Shown in pieces: positions 53,603 to 63,035 of a stretch of 64,000 nt of DNA. The notes beneath the pieces were generated by a model. The model was not told where the DNA came from. It saw only the letters and a list, made by a program, of their open reading frames with translations, and made no database searches. Both the position numbers and the translations under genes were made by a program. This stretch comes from Rhizobium sp. BK313 (GTDB lineage: Bacteria > Pseudomonadota > Alphaproteobacteria > Rhizobiales > Rhizobiaceae): positions 248,001-312,000 of the forward strand of contig NZ_JACHZQ010000002.1 in the NCBI RefSeq assembly GCF_014193655.1, written 5' to 3'. Position 1 is the stretch's first letter. Each line of letters starts with the position of its first letter.

Positions 53603-53945
53603 TCAAGCGTGCGCATGAAGAACCCAGCAAGGTCGAGACCAACGCACGACTTTCGTCATCTGTTGCGTCTGACTTTGGTGTTATGCGTGTTCTTCAGCCG
53701 CTCCATATTCCCAGCCAATGTTACAGCTGTAACTCTCCAATGTGTGATCGCAACTTGCCTGTAACGTGATCGGCTTAGCCATAGCGACAACACTATCCTG
53801 CCCCACGTCGTAGTGGCGATAGGGCTGAACGAATTCTGGCTCGTTGCCTGATGAGCACCTCCAATTTCACCATTCCCGAACAGAAAAATCAAACCGGCGC
53901 CACACAGAACAACAGTTCTGCTTTGAATCGCAGATGGAGACTAGA
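53603..53945. other. Intergenic region upstream of the panE-like gene
   Basis: About 340 bases that hold the presumed promoter of the downstream reductase and a vir-box-like palindrome at 53720-53733. No coding frame is supported, although the reductase frame is open to an ATG at 53844. Confidence 0.5.
53720..53733. promoter_or_regulatory. vir-box-like palindrome, site 1
   Basis: GTTACAGCTGTAAC is a perfect palindrome and matches 12 of 14 positions of the vir-box consensus RYTNCAATTGNAAY. It lies 213 bases upstream of the panE-like start. Confidence 0.5.
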
Positions 53946-54998
53946 ATGCATCAGATCGTACCTGAATCATTGATTCATGACGCAGGGAAAGGGCTTCGCA
54001 TCTGTGTTGCCGGCGCCGGCGCAATCGGCATCACACTCGCGACACGGATGTCAATGAGCGGGCATCATGTCAGTGTTCTTGCTCGAGGCGAAAGCCTTGC
54101 CGTTATCAAGAAAAATGGCCTGTCTCTTACGGATGCCGAAGGAGAACATCGGGCTCAAGTCACGGTAGGCACCGCCGACGAGCTTCCGAACGCCGATGTG
54201 CTTTTTCTTTGCGCCAAGGCGCAAGACCTTGAATCAATGGCCGAAGCCGTACAGCCCCTCATTCATTCCGAGACACTCATCGTTCCGTTCGTGAACGGCA
54301 TTCCTTGGTGGTATTTCCAAGGGATGGAAGGGCGTCACGCCGGCCGCACAGTTCTGGCTGTCGACCCTCGTCAGCGCCTCAAGCGATTGCTTCCGGGTCA
54401 GCGTGTGATTGGCGCCGTTACGACAATCACCGCGGAAAGACTTGCGCCCGGTGTTGCCCGTACCAGAAACCCTCTCCGTTGCGTCATCGGAGAGATAGAT
54501 CATCGTCGCAGCGATAGAACGGACTGGCTTGCGGCTTTGTTGGCTGACAGCGGCATCGCTACGCGCGTCGCCGAGAGAATACGTGACGCGCTATGGACGA
54601 AGGTTATTGCCAACTTGTGCAGCAATCCGCTTTCGGTTGTCACCGGCGCCACTTTACGAGACGTTTGCGGTGATCCGTCTTTGTCCATCGTAAGCCGACA
54701 GCTGGTCGATGAAGGCTTGTTGGTCGCGGCTTCGTTTGGCGCGCGATTGGAGCTCGATCCCAGCTCGCTTCTCGCGATGGGCGCCAGCATGGGCGATTTT
54801 AAGACGTCGATGCTTCAGGACTACGAAAAGGGCCTGCCACTTGAATTGGCGGCAATTTGCGAAGCCGTTATGGAGTTGGGTGAGCTTGAAGGCATTTCAA
54901 TGCCTTTTACGCGAACGATAACAATCCTCTCGCAGTTCAAAAGCAACATGCGCCAAAGGGCTCCTTACGTCGAATTGGACAGGACCAACGCGGCATAG
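53946..54998 (+). CDS. Ketopantoate reductase-like oxidoreductase
   Basis: 350 residues from ATG 53946, with GGAGACTAGA upstream. Two-domain NADPH enzyme of the PanE/ApbA family: Rossmann motif CVAGAGAIGITLATRMSMSG, an inter-domain VPFVNGIPWW, catalytic lysine in DALWTKVIANLCSNPLSVVT, and the C-terminal KTSMLQDYEKGLPLELAAI containing the substrate serine/glutamate region. It is about 50 residues longer than E. coli PanE, like rhizobial paralogues that act on other 2-keto acids, so pantothenate synthesis is not certain. A vir-box-like site lies in its promoter region. Confidence 0.87.
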   Translation: MHQIVPESLIHDAGKGLRICVAGAGAIGITLATRMSMSGHHVSVLARGESLAVIKKNGLSLTDAEGEHRAQVTVGTADELPNADVLFLCAKAQDLESMAEAVQPLIHSETLIVPFVNGIPWWYFQGMEGRHAGRTVLAVDPRQRLKRLLPGQRVIGAVTTITAERLAPGVARTRNPLRCVIGEIDHRRSDRTDWLAALLADSGIATRVAERIRDALWTKVIANLCSNPLSVVTGATLRDVCGDPSLSIVSRQLVDEGLLVAASFGARLELDPSSLLAMGASMGDFKTSMLQDYEKGLPLELAAICEAVMELGELEGISMPFTRTITILSQFKSNMRQRAPYVELDRTNAA

Positions 54999-55322
54999 TC
55001 ACGCTTCAGACACGCATATTGATATCACTCGACGGCGGGCAGAAGCCGGAATAGACGCGGGTGCTTGCGACATCCGGCTAACCCGGTCGAAGCCGTCGCG
55101 AATTGACCCGAACCGACGACTGCGGTCGCGGGTGGCATCTTTCCATAGGTTTTGGTTGCCGGGATTCGTCCCGTCAAACAGGTTTTGCAATTGTCGAATA
55201 GAGCGCAGTTGCGAGCCACCTTCTGCTCCTGGAAGCACGCACAGGGTTTGGTTGGCCTCGATCGGCGCAAGCCCTGTGCGATGCCTGCCATTGTCGATGG
55301 GATTCTGCGGCTCGAAACGCCA
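54999..55322. other. Intergenic spacer
   Basis: No gene I can support. An inverted pair GCACAGGG / CCCTGTGC (about 55237-55278) is far apart and may be chance. Both strands have short open frames without protein-like composition. Confidence 0.4.
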
Positions 55323-55652
55323 TTAGAGGGCAGACCATATACGTTTCAGCCAGCAAGGTCGGGCGAGATCTGCTTGCTCGGCACCAACTGTTTGCTGCTC
55401 CGCGTCGTCGGCATATAGCGCCGACAGCTCTGGATACATTGACGTCCCAGCCAGAGCCAGCCCATCGAAAATGATGCGCAATATCAATGATGTCGCTCTA
55501 TCTTGTGGTTGCGCAAGGTCAACTGGCCGAGTTGCGGCTGGCGAATCCACTGGATTCAGAGGCAACAACAAAGAACCATTGACGGCCACGAGGCGTGGGT
55601 AAAGCATTCGCTTTACGTCATCACGATCAGTGCTCACATTTTCACTGGACAT
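55323..55652 (-). CDS. Hypothetical protein
   Basis: 109 residues. ATG 55652 has an excellent GGAGGT seven bases upstream, which is the main reason for calling it. It reads SSENVSTDRDDVKRMLYPRL, LVAVNGSLLLPLNP, and LAGTSMYPELSALYADDAEQ. Mostly helical with one short hydrophobic part (SLILRIIFDGLALAG). Not recognised. It is divergent from the small DUF1127-like gene. Confidence 0.5.
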   Translation of the reverse strand: MSSENVSTDRDDVKRMLYPRLVAVNGSLLLPLNPVDSPAATRPVDLAQPQDRATSLILRIIFDGLALAGTSMYPELSALYADDAEQQTVGAEQADLARPCWLKRIWSAL

Positions 55653-55872
55653 TCCGGACCTCCGATTTAACAAACCGGAGAATTACCTTCGAAAATTACG
55701 CAATCATCACAATAAACAGACATTATATTTTAGATGAAACGAAAGAAGTGCCCCAATATTTTCGACGCAATATAGAGATATTGGCGCTACAAGCGTAACC
55801 GGACAGGCGGCTTTTGAAACAGCATTAGAACATCCAGCGACAATACTTGGGTAGCCTTTAAAGGAGGTACTC

Positions 55873-56133
55873 ATGGAGAATTCTGTCAACGCCACTCGGC
55901 CGTTCAACGCTTTACCAATTGCAGTTGCCAAAAACAGATCATTGAAGTCGCGCAGCCAGGTCTCCCCGACGACCCTTCGTCGAATTGTGGAATATTTCTT
56001 CCGCTCTCAACCGGCGCGAATTGATGAACTAACGCCACACCTTCAGTACGACATAGGCCTCAGGGACTTTTATAATGTAAAAGGCGGAGCGTCGTCGCGC
56101 GCAGGCGAGGATTACTCCCCCGATTACCGATAG
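55873..56133 (+). CDS. Small DUF1127-like protein
   Basis: 86 residues; AAAGGAGGTACTC gives it the strongest ribosome site in the region. The C-terminal half (TTLRRIVEYFFRSQPARIDE then LQYDIGLRDF) has the arginine-rich helix and the terminal DIGL motif of DUF1127 proteins. Family members in Agrobacterium and rhizobia affect phosphate and carbon metabolism and bind RNA. The part after DIGLRDF (YNVKGGASSRAGEDYS) is atypical. Confidence 0.6.
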   Translation: MENSVNATRPFNALPIAVAKNRSLKSRSQVSPTTLRRIVEYFFRSQPARIDELTPHLQYDIGLRDFYNVKGGASSRAGEDYSPDYR

Positions 56134-56345
56134 TCGGGTGCAAGCCGCAAACGCCGCATTTCCCCGCCCATCGCAATCAAGGCGTAACCAGGATTCCAAA
56201 TCCCTCGCCGGATCATGGCTGGGGGCGGCTCGATTTGGAAATAAGCGGCTCCCATGCCGTGTCGACAGAGCTCAGGACGCGTCGTAGATTTCATCAAAAC
56301 GGTAAAAAATCCAGATGGCATAGGCAGCACACCATCGTTGCAAGC

Positions 56346-57731
56346 CTATTGCTGAGACGGAACGACCGAGCGTTCTTCAATACCCGCAGGGAACTCCAGC
56401 CTGTCACCGTTCTTGTAAAGATAGAGTCCAATCCCGAGCGCCAGGGCGGCGATGAACAGGAGATAATATGCAGGTGCCATCGGATTGAGCGGCAGCAGCA
56501 AGGCCACAGTGACGGGCGTCAGACCGCCGAAGACCGCGTAGGATAAATTATAGGAAAAAGAAACACCCGTGAAACGCACACACGCGGGAAAGGCCCGCAC
56601 CATTGCGTAGGGGACGGCTCCTGCGACACCAACGGAAAGTCCCATAAATGCGTAGAGAGCAAGAGCAATCGGCAGTGATGCGGCTGCGAAACTATAGAAG
56701 GTGAATGTAGCGGCGCCAAAGAATATGCTTCCCGCCACAAAAAATCCTCTTGAGCCTATCCTGTCCACAATCGCACCCGCAGCAGCAGAGCCGAAGATAA
56801 GAAACAGCGTGCCGAAACCGGTCGCGAGAAGAGATTGTTGTGCTGTGTATCCGTAGAGCTGCTGCAGGAAGGTCGCGGTCATCAACGTTGTGACGACAAC
56901 ACCGGCAGAAAGGAACCATGTCAACAACATAGAGATGACAACGCTGTGCGGGTAGTCACGCAAAACAACCTTGAGCGGAAGCTCCGGAACAAGACGATGA
57001 CGCCTCTCCATTTCGGTGAACACCGGCGTTTCCCGCAGCCAGCGACGCAGATACACCGCAATCAGCCCAAAAATGCCACCGATAAAGAAGGGAATGCGCC
57101 ACGCGAAGGCGGCAACATCGGCCGGCGTGAAGACCTCATTGATTAGGGCGGCAACTAAGACTCCAAGCAGAATTCCCAAAGTAAGGCCGGCACAGAGAAC
57201 GCCGCAGCCAAAGCCGACCTGGCGAGAGGGAACGTGTTCCGCGACGAAAGTCCACGCGCCCGGAACTTCCCCCCCGATGGCCGCTCCCTGCAGAATACGC
57301 GTGATCACAAGCAGCACTGGCGCAGCCACTCCGATCGATGCGTATACCGGCAGAGACGCCATTCCGAGCGTCGCGAGCGCCATCAGCAATATTGAAAATG
57401 CGAAGATGCGCTTGCGTCCGAAGAGATCACCGAAATGGGCGAGCACGATCCCACCGAGCGGCCGCACGAGATACCCCGTACCGAAGATCCCAAAGACCTG
57501 AATCGTCAACAGCCACTCGGGCATTCCAGGCGGAAAAAAGAGCTTGCCGATCACGACGGCGAAGAAGACAAAAATAATGAAATCGTAAAACTCCAGCGCG
57601 CCGCCCAGAGCCGCTAGTCCTAGGAGCCGATAATCCTGCGGGCTCAAGGGCCGAGGCTTCACCGAGACGCCCGCAGAATTGCTTCTTCCCTTTAACACAC
57701 GCACAAACCAATCCCCTGAAATCCTGGACAT
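56346..57731 (-). CDS. MFS metabolite:proton symporter (ProP/KgtP-like)
   Basis: 461 residues with 12 membrane helices. The metabolite:H+ symporter subfamily is indicated by the start GLAALGGALEFYDFIIFVFF and the loop FGDLFGRKRIFAFSILLMAL between helices 2 and 3, plus TRILQGAAIGGEVPGAWTFV and RRWLRETPVFTEMERR. Substrates of this group are dicarboxylates, citrate, shikimate or osmoprotectants. It has a polar N-terminal extension of about 28 residues. A vir-box-like site lies about 86 bases upstream of the start, so VirG-type control is possible. Confidence 0.9.
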   Translation of the reverse strand: MSRISGDWFVRVLKGRSNSAGVSVKPRPLSPQDYRLLGLAALGGALEFYDFIIFVFFAVVIGKLFFPPGMPEWLLTIQVFGIFGTGYLVRPLGGIVLAHFGDLFGRKRIFAFSILLMALATLGMASLPVYASIGVAAPVLLVITRILQGAAIGGEVPGAWTFVAEHVPSRQVGFGCGVLCAGLTLGILLGVLVAALINEVFTPADVAAFAWRIPFFIGGIFGLIAVYLRRWLRETPVFTEMERRHRLVPELPLKVVLRDYPHSVVISMLLTWFLSAGVVVTTLMTATFLQQLYGYTAQQSLLATGFGTLFLIFGSAAAGAIVDRIGSRGFFVAGSIFFGAATFTFYSFAAASLPIALALYAFMGLSVGVAGAVPYAMVRAFPACVRFTGVSFSYNLSYAVFGGLTPVTVALLLPLNPMAPAYYLLFIAALALGIGLYLYKNGDRLEFPAGIEERSVVPSQQ

Positions 57732-57816
57732 TTCGCCGGTTGTCGTCTTCTCATGACGCTACAATCGGCAGGTATCGTGCGAAAGCTACTCCCTCGCTTC
57801 AAACGAGCAGAATTCC

Positions 57817-57830
57817 GTTACAAATGAAAT
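57817..57830. promoter_or_regulatory. vir-box-like element, site 2
   Basis: GTTACAAATGAAAT agrees with 13 of 14 positions of RYTNCAATTGNAAY. It is in the 146-base spacer between the MFS start and the virA-like stop codon, placed to act on the MFS gene. Confidence 0.6.
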
Positions 57831-57877
57831 GGCGGGGACATTTTGGAGGCTCGTAGCTGAGAGGCCGCGATATCGCG

Positions 57878-60457
57878 TCAGCCTCCAACAGCCTTGCTTC
57901 CGACCCGGCCTCGTTGTGCGTCGGCACCGGTATCGATTTTTCTGCGAATGGCGTCCGCGAGACTCTTGGAGTTGAGCGGCTTTTTCAGAGCCCCCAATCG
58001 TTTGAGGTTTTGCTCGCTCAACGGCCCGGTCCGATACTGATCGCTGATGAGGAGATAGGGAATGTCGCTCAAATCCTCGTCCAGTTGTGACAGAGTCACC
58101 GTATCCTTAAGCGAGGCAACGTCGAGAACAACCAGGTCGGGCCGTCGTTCATTCGATTGCAGCCAATTCAAGATCCCGCTTAGCTCAACAAACCCCACGG
58201 GCTCGTACCCGAGAGCAGCGAGTTTCTCCTCGTGCATCATCAGGAGTTTCTGCTCCTTCTCGAGAATGACGACGGTCTGACCGTTGCCATAGGGCACCTT
58301 TTCTTCGTGAAAGAATTGTCGCAAGGGTACGGGAGCTTGGTGGCATACCGGAAAGAACAGATCGAAGCGCGTTCCTCGCCCAACTGCACTGTCGACGTTG
58401 ATATGCCCCGCAAGCGCCGCCACGTTTCCGTGGACGGCCGCAAGGCCGAGGCCGGTTCCGCCGGCATGGGATTTCGTCGAAAAGAACGGTTCAAAGATAT
58501 GAGGCAAAATGGAATCCGGTATGCCTTCGCCTTGGTCCGTGACGCTGAGGCGAATATAGCTGCCGGATGGTAATACACCGTGTGAAAGTGGTCGGGTGGA
58601 TCGGGTTACGACAGGCGACACCTCGATGTCGATTTTTCCACCATCGGGCGACGCCTCCGAGGCATTTTTGCAGAGGTTCATAAGGATCTGCTGGATCTCT
58701 ATCGGATTGCCGAGGACAACGGCCGGCCGGTCAGCGAAGCGGGGCGATAGTTCGAGCGATTCCGGAAGGGATACTTTCAAAAGGTGTAGAATGTCCGATA
58801 CGGCTTCAACCATATCAAAAGGCCTGCTGCTGCGTTCACGCTTGCGGCTCAATGTCAGTATCTGGTCGATGATCAGCCTCGCCCGCTCACCGGCCGAGAC
58901 GATCTCGTTAACGTAGTGCCTCGTCGGGGAAGGCCGTCGCAGGATCTGCAATGCCATCTCGCCATACCCAAGCATAGAGCTAAGTATGTTATTGAATTCG
59001 TGGGCGATTCCACCGGCTAAGGTCCCAACGGCCTGGAGCCTCTCCGCATGCTCCAGGCGATGCTCGAGGATGTCTCTTTCGTGTCGTTTGCGAACTCGGT
59101 CGACACACTGAATGACGAGATCGATGGCGTGCTGCAACAATTCCACCTCATCACTGCCCGCTTTCGGCCGAGACTCCTTATATTCGAAGATAATCATCGC
59201 GGCATAACGTGCAGAAATCTGCATGCCGACCGCAACCCCCGCGCTCAGGGCGTTTCGCGTAAACGCAAGCTCGTTGTGGCTTTGCAAGTTCTGATAGAAA
59301 AAGCGTTGTCGAGGTGTCTGTTGCGCAGCAGCATTGCGTCGCAGATCGTCCAGGAAGTCCGACATGAGCGTCTTCGAAAGGGCAGTTCCGCTACTGTGAT
59401 TCTCATAGACTTCCTGTACCAGGCCCGTTTCGACATTGGAGATGATCAGTTCATGGTGCGTGGCGTCGAAAAAAACTGCGAGAAGGTTCAGCGTGTCGTG
59501 GATAGCCGCTACGCAATCGGGCGAGGATTCATTGTCGAACCTCTTTTTTATCTGGCTCATGACATCCTCGAAATTGAGCCGGCGTGTCAAACGGTCGGTT
59601 TGCAGACGAAGACGATACACAAGAAACAGAATGTAAATGCAGAGGATGATCGAAATTGTTCCGAGGAAAATTCTGCTCCACATGGCGCGCAGATTGAGCG
59701 CGCTATAAGCCCCTAGATACTCCATTTGCAGATCTTGAGCGCGCTGGGGAGCGTCCGATGTTTGAATATCGGCAACGATGTTATTCACCGACGGCAAGGT
59801 CATCAGAATCATGTGGCCATGCACTGCCAATGTCGCCAGTTGCGAGACGAGGACGTTATCGGTCGAATTTGCCCACGATGTCGAATGGAGCAGGATGTTG
59901 ATGCGTCGCGCAAGATCCGCGTCAGGATAGCCGGAAAAACGCAACATCAAATTACCCAATTCATCGAAATTCGCAGGCAATCCCTGCAAGTCGGACGAAG
60001 GGCGCTCATTTAGGTCGGTGAGAATTTTACTGAAGATGCTGAGAGAGTTATGCAGAAGTGCGTTCTTCGTCTTAAATTGCTCGACGAGTGTCTCGTTTCT
60101 GTCGATCGATGCGGACAGTTGCTCAAGAAGTGCAGCCAGCTTCTCGTTGTCGTTAAGGTTTGTTTTCCTAAAAAGCGATTTCAATTGCCCAAGCATATCG
60201 TGGAGACCGCCCATAGAGGCGTCGAGCGGATCATAGTTGTTGAGCAACCCGGCCCGTGTCTGCAAGACGTCCCGTTGAAGCGCCGAATTGTTCAAGTCGA
60301 TCAGACGAAAGGCGGCAAGTACGGCTTCGTGCGTTTCTTTGTCGGGACCACGACCGGCTGCCAAAATTGCAAATAGGATTGCACAGAGTATCGCAACGAC
60401 GGTGGCCCAAGGCTTCCCAGCGATCCTTTGGAGGTGATGCTTTGCGACTGCGACCAT
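57878..60457 (-). CDS. virA: VirA-like membrane sensor histidine kinase
   Basis: 859 residues. Membrane helices at about 19-34 and 263-281 enclose a helical periplasmic domain of the DAHL type (QRDVLQTRAGLLNNYDPLDA, as in VirA). A GAF-like linker follows (about 310-450), then a kinase with His486 in GIAHEFNNILSSMLGYGEMA, N box QILMNLCKNASEAS, G1 DQGEGI, F box FEPFFSTK and G2 GGTGLGLAAVHG. The C-terminal 120 residues are a receiver-like domain (MMHEEKLAALGYEPVGF; DLVVLDVASLKD; KKPLNSKSL). The order and the local sequence match Agrobacterium VirA closely. A TTG at 60487 would add ten residues. Its response regulator is the virG-like gene 1.3 kb upstream. Confidence 0.9.
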   Translation of the reverse strand: MVAVAKHHLQRIAGKPWATVVAILCAILFAILAAGRGPDKETHEAVLAAFRLIDLNNSALQRDVLQTRAGLLNNYDPLDASMGGLHDMLGQLKSLFRKTNLNDNEKLAALLEQLSASIDRNETLVEQFKTKNALLHNSLSIFSKILTDLNERPSSDLQGLPANFDELGNLMLRFSGYPDADLARRINILLHSTSWANSTDNVLVSQLATLAVHGHMILMTLPSVNNIVADIQTSDAPQRAQDLQMEYLGAYSALNLRAMWSRIFLGTISIILCIYILFLVYRLRLQTDRLTRRLNFEDVMSQIKKRFDNESSPDCVAAIHDTLNLLAVFFDATHHELIISNVETGLVQEVYENHSSGTALSKTLMSDFLDDLRRNAAAQQTPRQRFFYQNLQSHNELAFTRNALSAGVAVGMQISARYAAMIIFEYKESRPKAGSDEVELLQHAIDLVIQCVDRVRKRHERDILEHRLEHAERLQAVGTLAGGIAHEFNNILSSMLGYGEMALQILRRPSPTRHYVNEIVSAGERARLIIDQILTLSRKRERSSRPFDMVEAVSDILHLLKVSLPESLELSPRFADRPAVVLGNPIEIQQILMNLCKNASEASPDGGKIDIEVSPVVTRSTRPLSHGVLPSGSYIRLSVTDQGEGIPDSILPHIFEPFFSTKSHAGGTGLGLAAVHGNVAALAGHINVDSAVGRGTRFDLFFPVCHQAPVPLRQFFHEEKVPYGNGQTVVILEKEQKLLMMHEEKLAALGYEPVGFVELSGILNWLQSNERRPDLVVLDVASLKDTVTLSQLDEDLSDIPYLLISDQYRTGPLSEQNLKRLGALKKPLNSKSLADAIRRKIDTGADAQRGRVGSKAVGG

Positions 60458-60667
60458 CCATACGTGCCTTATGTCTACGCTTCGCAATGGGATTGGCGAC
60501 CATTGCCAGTAAGCCTGCGAGATCCGTCTATATAGTGGCTGGGAGAGCGGGACCGTAGGGGCTAGAGCTTATTGGGCTGTTCATAGAGTTACCGAGATAA
60601 AACAGGACCAGAATACACATGGCTCACCGAATGCCGGCACAAACTGGTTCCAACATCGCGTTCGCGC

Positions 60668-61717
60668 TCATTGTGGGCCAGATGGTGAAGGGGCATCAAG
60701 CAAGCGACCGTTGTATTCGCCTGTCAGAGTTTTCAAAAATGCGACGATCGCGTCGACGTCATCCTGCGACAGGACCTGACCAAGTTGCGTGCGAGACATA
60801 ATCGCCACAGCTTCCGGCAAGGACGCAACACGTCCGTCGTGGAAATAGGGAGATGTCATTTCGACATTCCTCAGACTTGGAACCCGGAAGACGCCCTTGT
60901 CTTTGTCGTCGTGCGTTATGGTCCATCGGCCGAGATCGCCGTCATTATCAGAGGACGGGTTGGGCCCGAAGTCGCCAAAAATCCCAAATTTCTCGAACAG
61001 ATTCCCACCAACATTAGAACCTTGGTGACATGACACGCATCCGTAGCTCTTAAAAAGCTCGTAACCCTTTTTCTCTTGCGAGGATATCACGTCACTTTCG
61101 CCGCGCAGATATTGATCAAATCGCGAATTGGGTGTCGTAAGCGAGCGTTCGAACGTCACAAGGGCGTCGAGCACGTCGTTTCTTTCAACATCGCGATTAT
61201 AGATCTGTTGGAATTCCGCGCCATAGACGTTGGACGCCTGCAATTTGGCAACCAATGGTCCCCACTGACTTGCCATTAGGTTCGGATCGAGAAGCACTGC
61301 GTCGTTCTGTGCTGCAAGCGATGTGAAGTTACCTCGCCAGCCGAGACGATAATTGTTTGCGACATTGAAAATGGAGGGTGCGTTGAACCGATGCATCTTG
61401 CCATCGTACCCAACAGTGCGTTTCAGATTGACAGTGCCGCCGGCGTTAAGATCATGGCAGGATGAACATGCCAATTTTCCCTTTCCCGAAAGGATCGGAT
61501 CATTGAATAGTTGCTTGCCCAGTGCGACCTTCGCTGGATCAAGATCTGGCACAGCCTCAAGGGGCGTGATCGGCTCCCGCTGACTGCGACCGCTTGCCAA
61601 CGCCATGGTCGTAGCTGCGGCTACGCTCAGCACTATGAGCAACCATACCGCTGAAAAAGCCGACAGGCGCTTCGCGGCAGCTTTGGCAACCATGAAGCTC
61701 GATCGGACCACCGTCAT
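60668..61717 (-). CDS. Di-heme cytochrome c peroxidase (MauG/CcpA family)
   Basis: 349 residues. An N-terminal signal anchor (about 18-42) exports it to the periplasm. Two c-type heme sites are visible: CSSCH at 84-88 and CVSCH at 227-231. The family motifs KVALGKQLFNDPILSG, FNAPSIFNVA, VFRVPSLRNVEMTSPYFHDG and VDAIVAFLKTLTGEY are intact. It reduces hydrogen peroxide using a c-type cytochrome. The ATG overlaps the virG-like stop as TAATG, so it is translated together with the regulator; ATG 61693 is a possible inner start. Its place between regulator and sensor genes is unusual. Confidence 0.92.
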   Translation of the reverse strand: MTVVRSSFMVAKAAAKRLSAFSAVWLLIVLSVAAATTMALASGRSQREPITPLEAVPDLDPAKVALGKQLFNDPILSGKGKLACSSCHDLNAGGTVNLKRTVGYDGKMHRFNAPSIFNVANNYRLGWRGNFTSLAAQNDAVLLDPNLMASQWGPLVAKLQASNVYGAEFQQIYNRDVERNDVLDALVTFERSLTTPNSRFDQYLRGESDVISSQEKKGYELFKSYGCVSCHQGSNVGGNLFEKFGIFGDFGPNPSSDNDGDLGRWTITHDDKDKGVFRVPSLRNVEMTSPYFHDGRVASLPEAVAIMSRTQLGQVLSQDDVDAIVAFLKTLTGEYNGRLLDAPSPSGPQ

Positions 61718-62481
61718 TAGGAGGCATTTCTTCTGCTGTGTTCAACGTCCACCTCAGCATCGAAGAAATAGCCAACGCCACGCTCTGTTTTGATGAGGGT
61801 AGGATTGGACGCATCGCGTTCGAGTTTGCGCCGAAGCCGGAGAATCAGAACGTCGATGCTGCGATCAAACACTTCCTCCTCGTGCACTCGGCTGGTGGCG
61901 ATGAGTTGTTCGCGTGACAGGATCTGTCGGGGAGCATTAAGGAAAGCCACCAGAAGATTGAATTCACCCGCCGTCAGTTTGATTTCTTCCTTTGTCTCTG
62001 AAATCAGCCTGCGCAGTTTCAGATTGAGGCGCCAGCCATTGAACAAATAGGACTTTCGGTCTTGCGCAATCGGCTTGACAGGCCTTTCCCGCAACGCCGC
62101 TCGCACGCGAGCCAATAATTCGCGCATACCGAACGGTTTGACGATGTAGTCCGTCGCCCCAAGTTCCAAGCCGACGACCTTGTCTGCCTCCTCCAGCCGA
62201 TCGCCGCTGATGATGATGATCGGCGCATCGGACTTGGTCGCGAGATTGCGAACGATTTCCAGCCCGTCTTCATGGCCCAGATTCAGGTCGACAATGACCA
62301 GATCAATGATCTCGGTTGAAAGGACGCGCGTCATCTGATGGCTGTCGCTGACGGCACTGACTTTAAGCGCATGTTGCGAGAGATAATCGATTAAGAGCTG
62401 ACGAATGGTGCTGTCATCGTCAATCACCAGGACATGTTTCAAGCGTCCACCTTCGTAAGTCATAAGCGCGAGATCGCGCAT
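61717..62481 (-). CDS. virG: VirG-like response regulator (OmpR family)
   Basis: 254 residues. Receiver with VIDDDSTIRQ, phospho-acceptor Asp65 in IVDLNLGHEDGLEIVR, and lysine in YIVKPFGMRELLARVRAALR; OmpR-type winged helix with IKLTAGEFNLLVAFLNAPRQ, LSREQLIATSRVHEEE, SIDVLILRLRRKLE and KTERGVGYFFDAEVDV. The receiver and the DNA-binding recognition region both match Agrobacterium VirG very closely. I start at ATG 62481 (MRDLALMTYEGG); a more distal ATG at 62646 would place the vir-box-like site inside the gene. A site at 62549-62562 is about 68 bases upstream, consistent with autoregulation. Confidence 0.9.
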   Translation of the reverse strand: MRDLALMTYEGGRLKHVLVIDDDSTIRQLLIDYLSQHALKVSAVSDSHQMTRVLSTEIIDLVIVDLNLGHEDGLEIVRNLATKSDAPIIIISGDRLEEADKVVGLELGATDYIVKPFGMRELLARVRAALRERPVKPIAQDRKSYLFNGWRLNLKLRRLISETKEEIKLTAGEFNLLVAFLNAPRQILSREQLIATSRVHEEEVFDRSIDVLILRLRRKLERDASNPTLIKTERGVGYFFDAEVDVEHSRRNAS

Positions 62482-62548
62482 AACGTCGATTGAATTCCGT
62501 CGCCTACTGGCGTCCAATTTCAGACTTGTTTCGAAAAACGAGGCGATG

Positions 62549-62562
62549 GTTACAAATGTAAC
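62549..62562. promoter_or_regulatory. vir-box-like palindrome, site 3 (virG-like promoter)
   Basis: GTTACAAATGTAAC, perfect six-base arms around AA, agrees with 13 of 14 positions of RYTNCAATTGNAAY and is about 68 bases upstream of the virG-like start. Confidence 0.65.
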
Positions 62563-62774
62563 AGACAGCGCCTCACAATCAAAATCGCAGGCGACGCTTT
62601 GAGAAGCACGCTTCGTCGGTTCATCGGAAGGTCGGCAAACAAGCATCTGCTTGTTTTGTCCGGAACCTGCGTGCCGAAAAGGGATTAACCGTTCGGTTCG
62701 CGAGGAACTTCGCTGGCTAAGTTCCGACTGCAGACGTTCATGTCATTTGTGTTCAAATTCCCGCGAAGCTGCGG

Positions 62775-62788
62775 ATTACATCTGAAAC
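62775..62788. promoter_or_regulatory. vir-box-like element, site 4 (sod promoter side)
   Basis: ATTACATCTGAAAC agrees with 12 of 14 positions of the vir-box consensus. It lies 248 bases upstream of the sod start and 226 bases from site 3. Confidence 0.45.
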
Positions 62789-63035
62789 CATGTCACGCCA
62801 CTCTGACATGGGCATGAAATCGCCCGTGCCCAGTAAATAGGGGCCGCAAACAACGTCGCGGTTTCTGAGTTCGATGAGGATCTGGCGTGGCGCTCACGGG
62901 TTTTGAGTCTCCCGTCGGTTGTCCGCACTGGCTGCTCGATCTCCGACCCCTAACCGGCACTTGGCAGGAACTTATCATGACGCCACCAACGCCGGCCCTG
63001 CGGACTTAGGGTTCCTCAAGAAAACGGAGCATGAC

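Larger units (their letters stand above)
62482..63035. other. Divergent regulatory region between virG-like and sod genes
   Basis: About 550 bases with two vir-box-like sites, one near each gene. The rest has no gene I can support; the virG frame is open upstream of 62481, and the sod frame is open to 62919, but neither extension has a ribosome site. Confidence 0.5.

Noticed and set aside
55237..55278. GCACAGGG ... CCCTGTGC inverted pair
   Set aside because: Eight-base arms 26 bases apart, without T-run or nearby start codon; likely chance.
55726..55739. ATTTTAGATGAAAC as another vir-box-like site
   Set aside because: Only 11 of 14 positions match and the conserved cytosine is missing.
56124..56330. 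Small minus-strand frame after the DUF1127-like gene
   Set aside because: Overlaps the end of that gene, has no ribosome site, and shows no recognisable motif.
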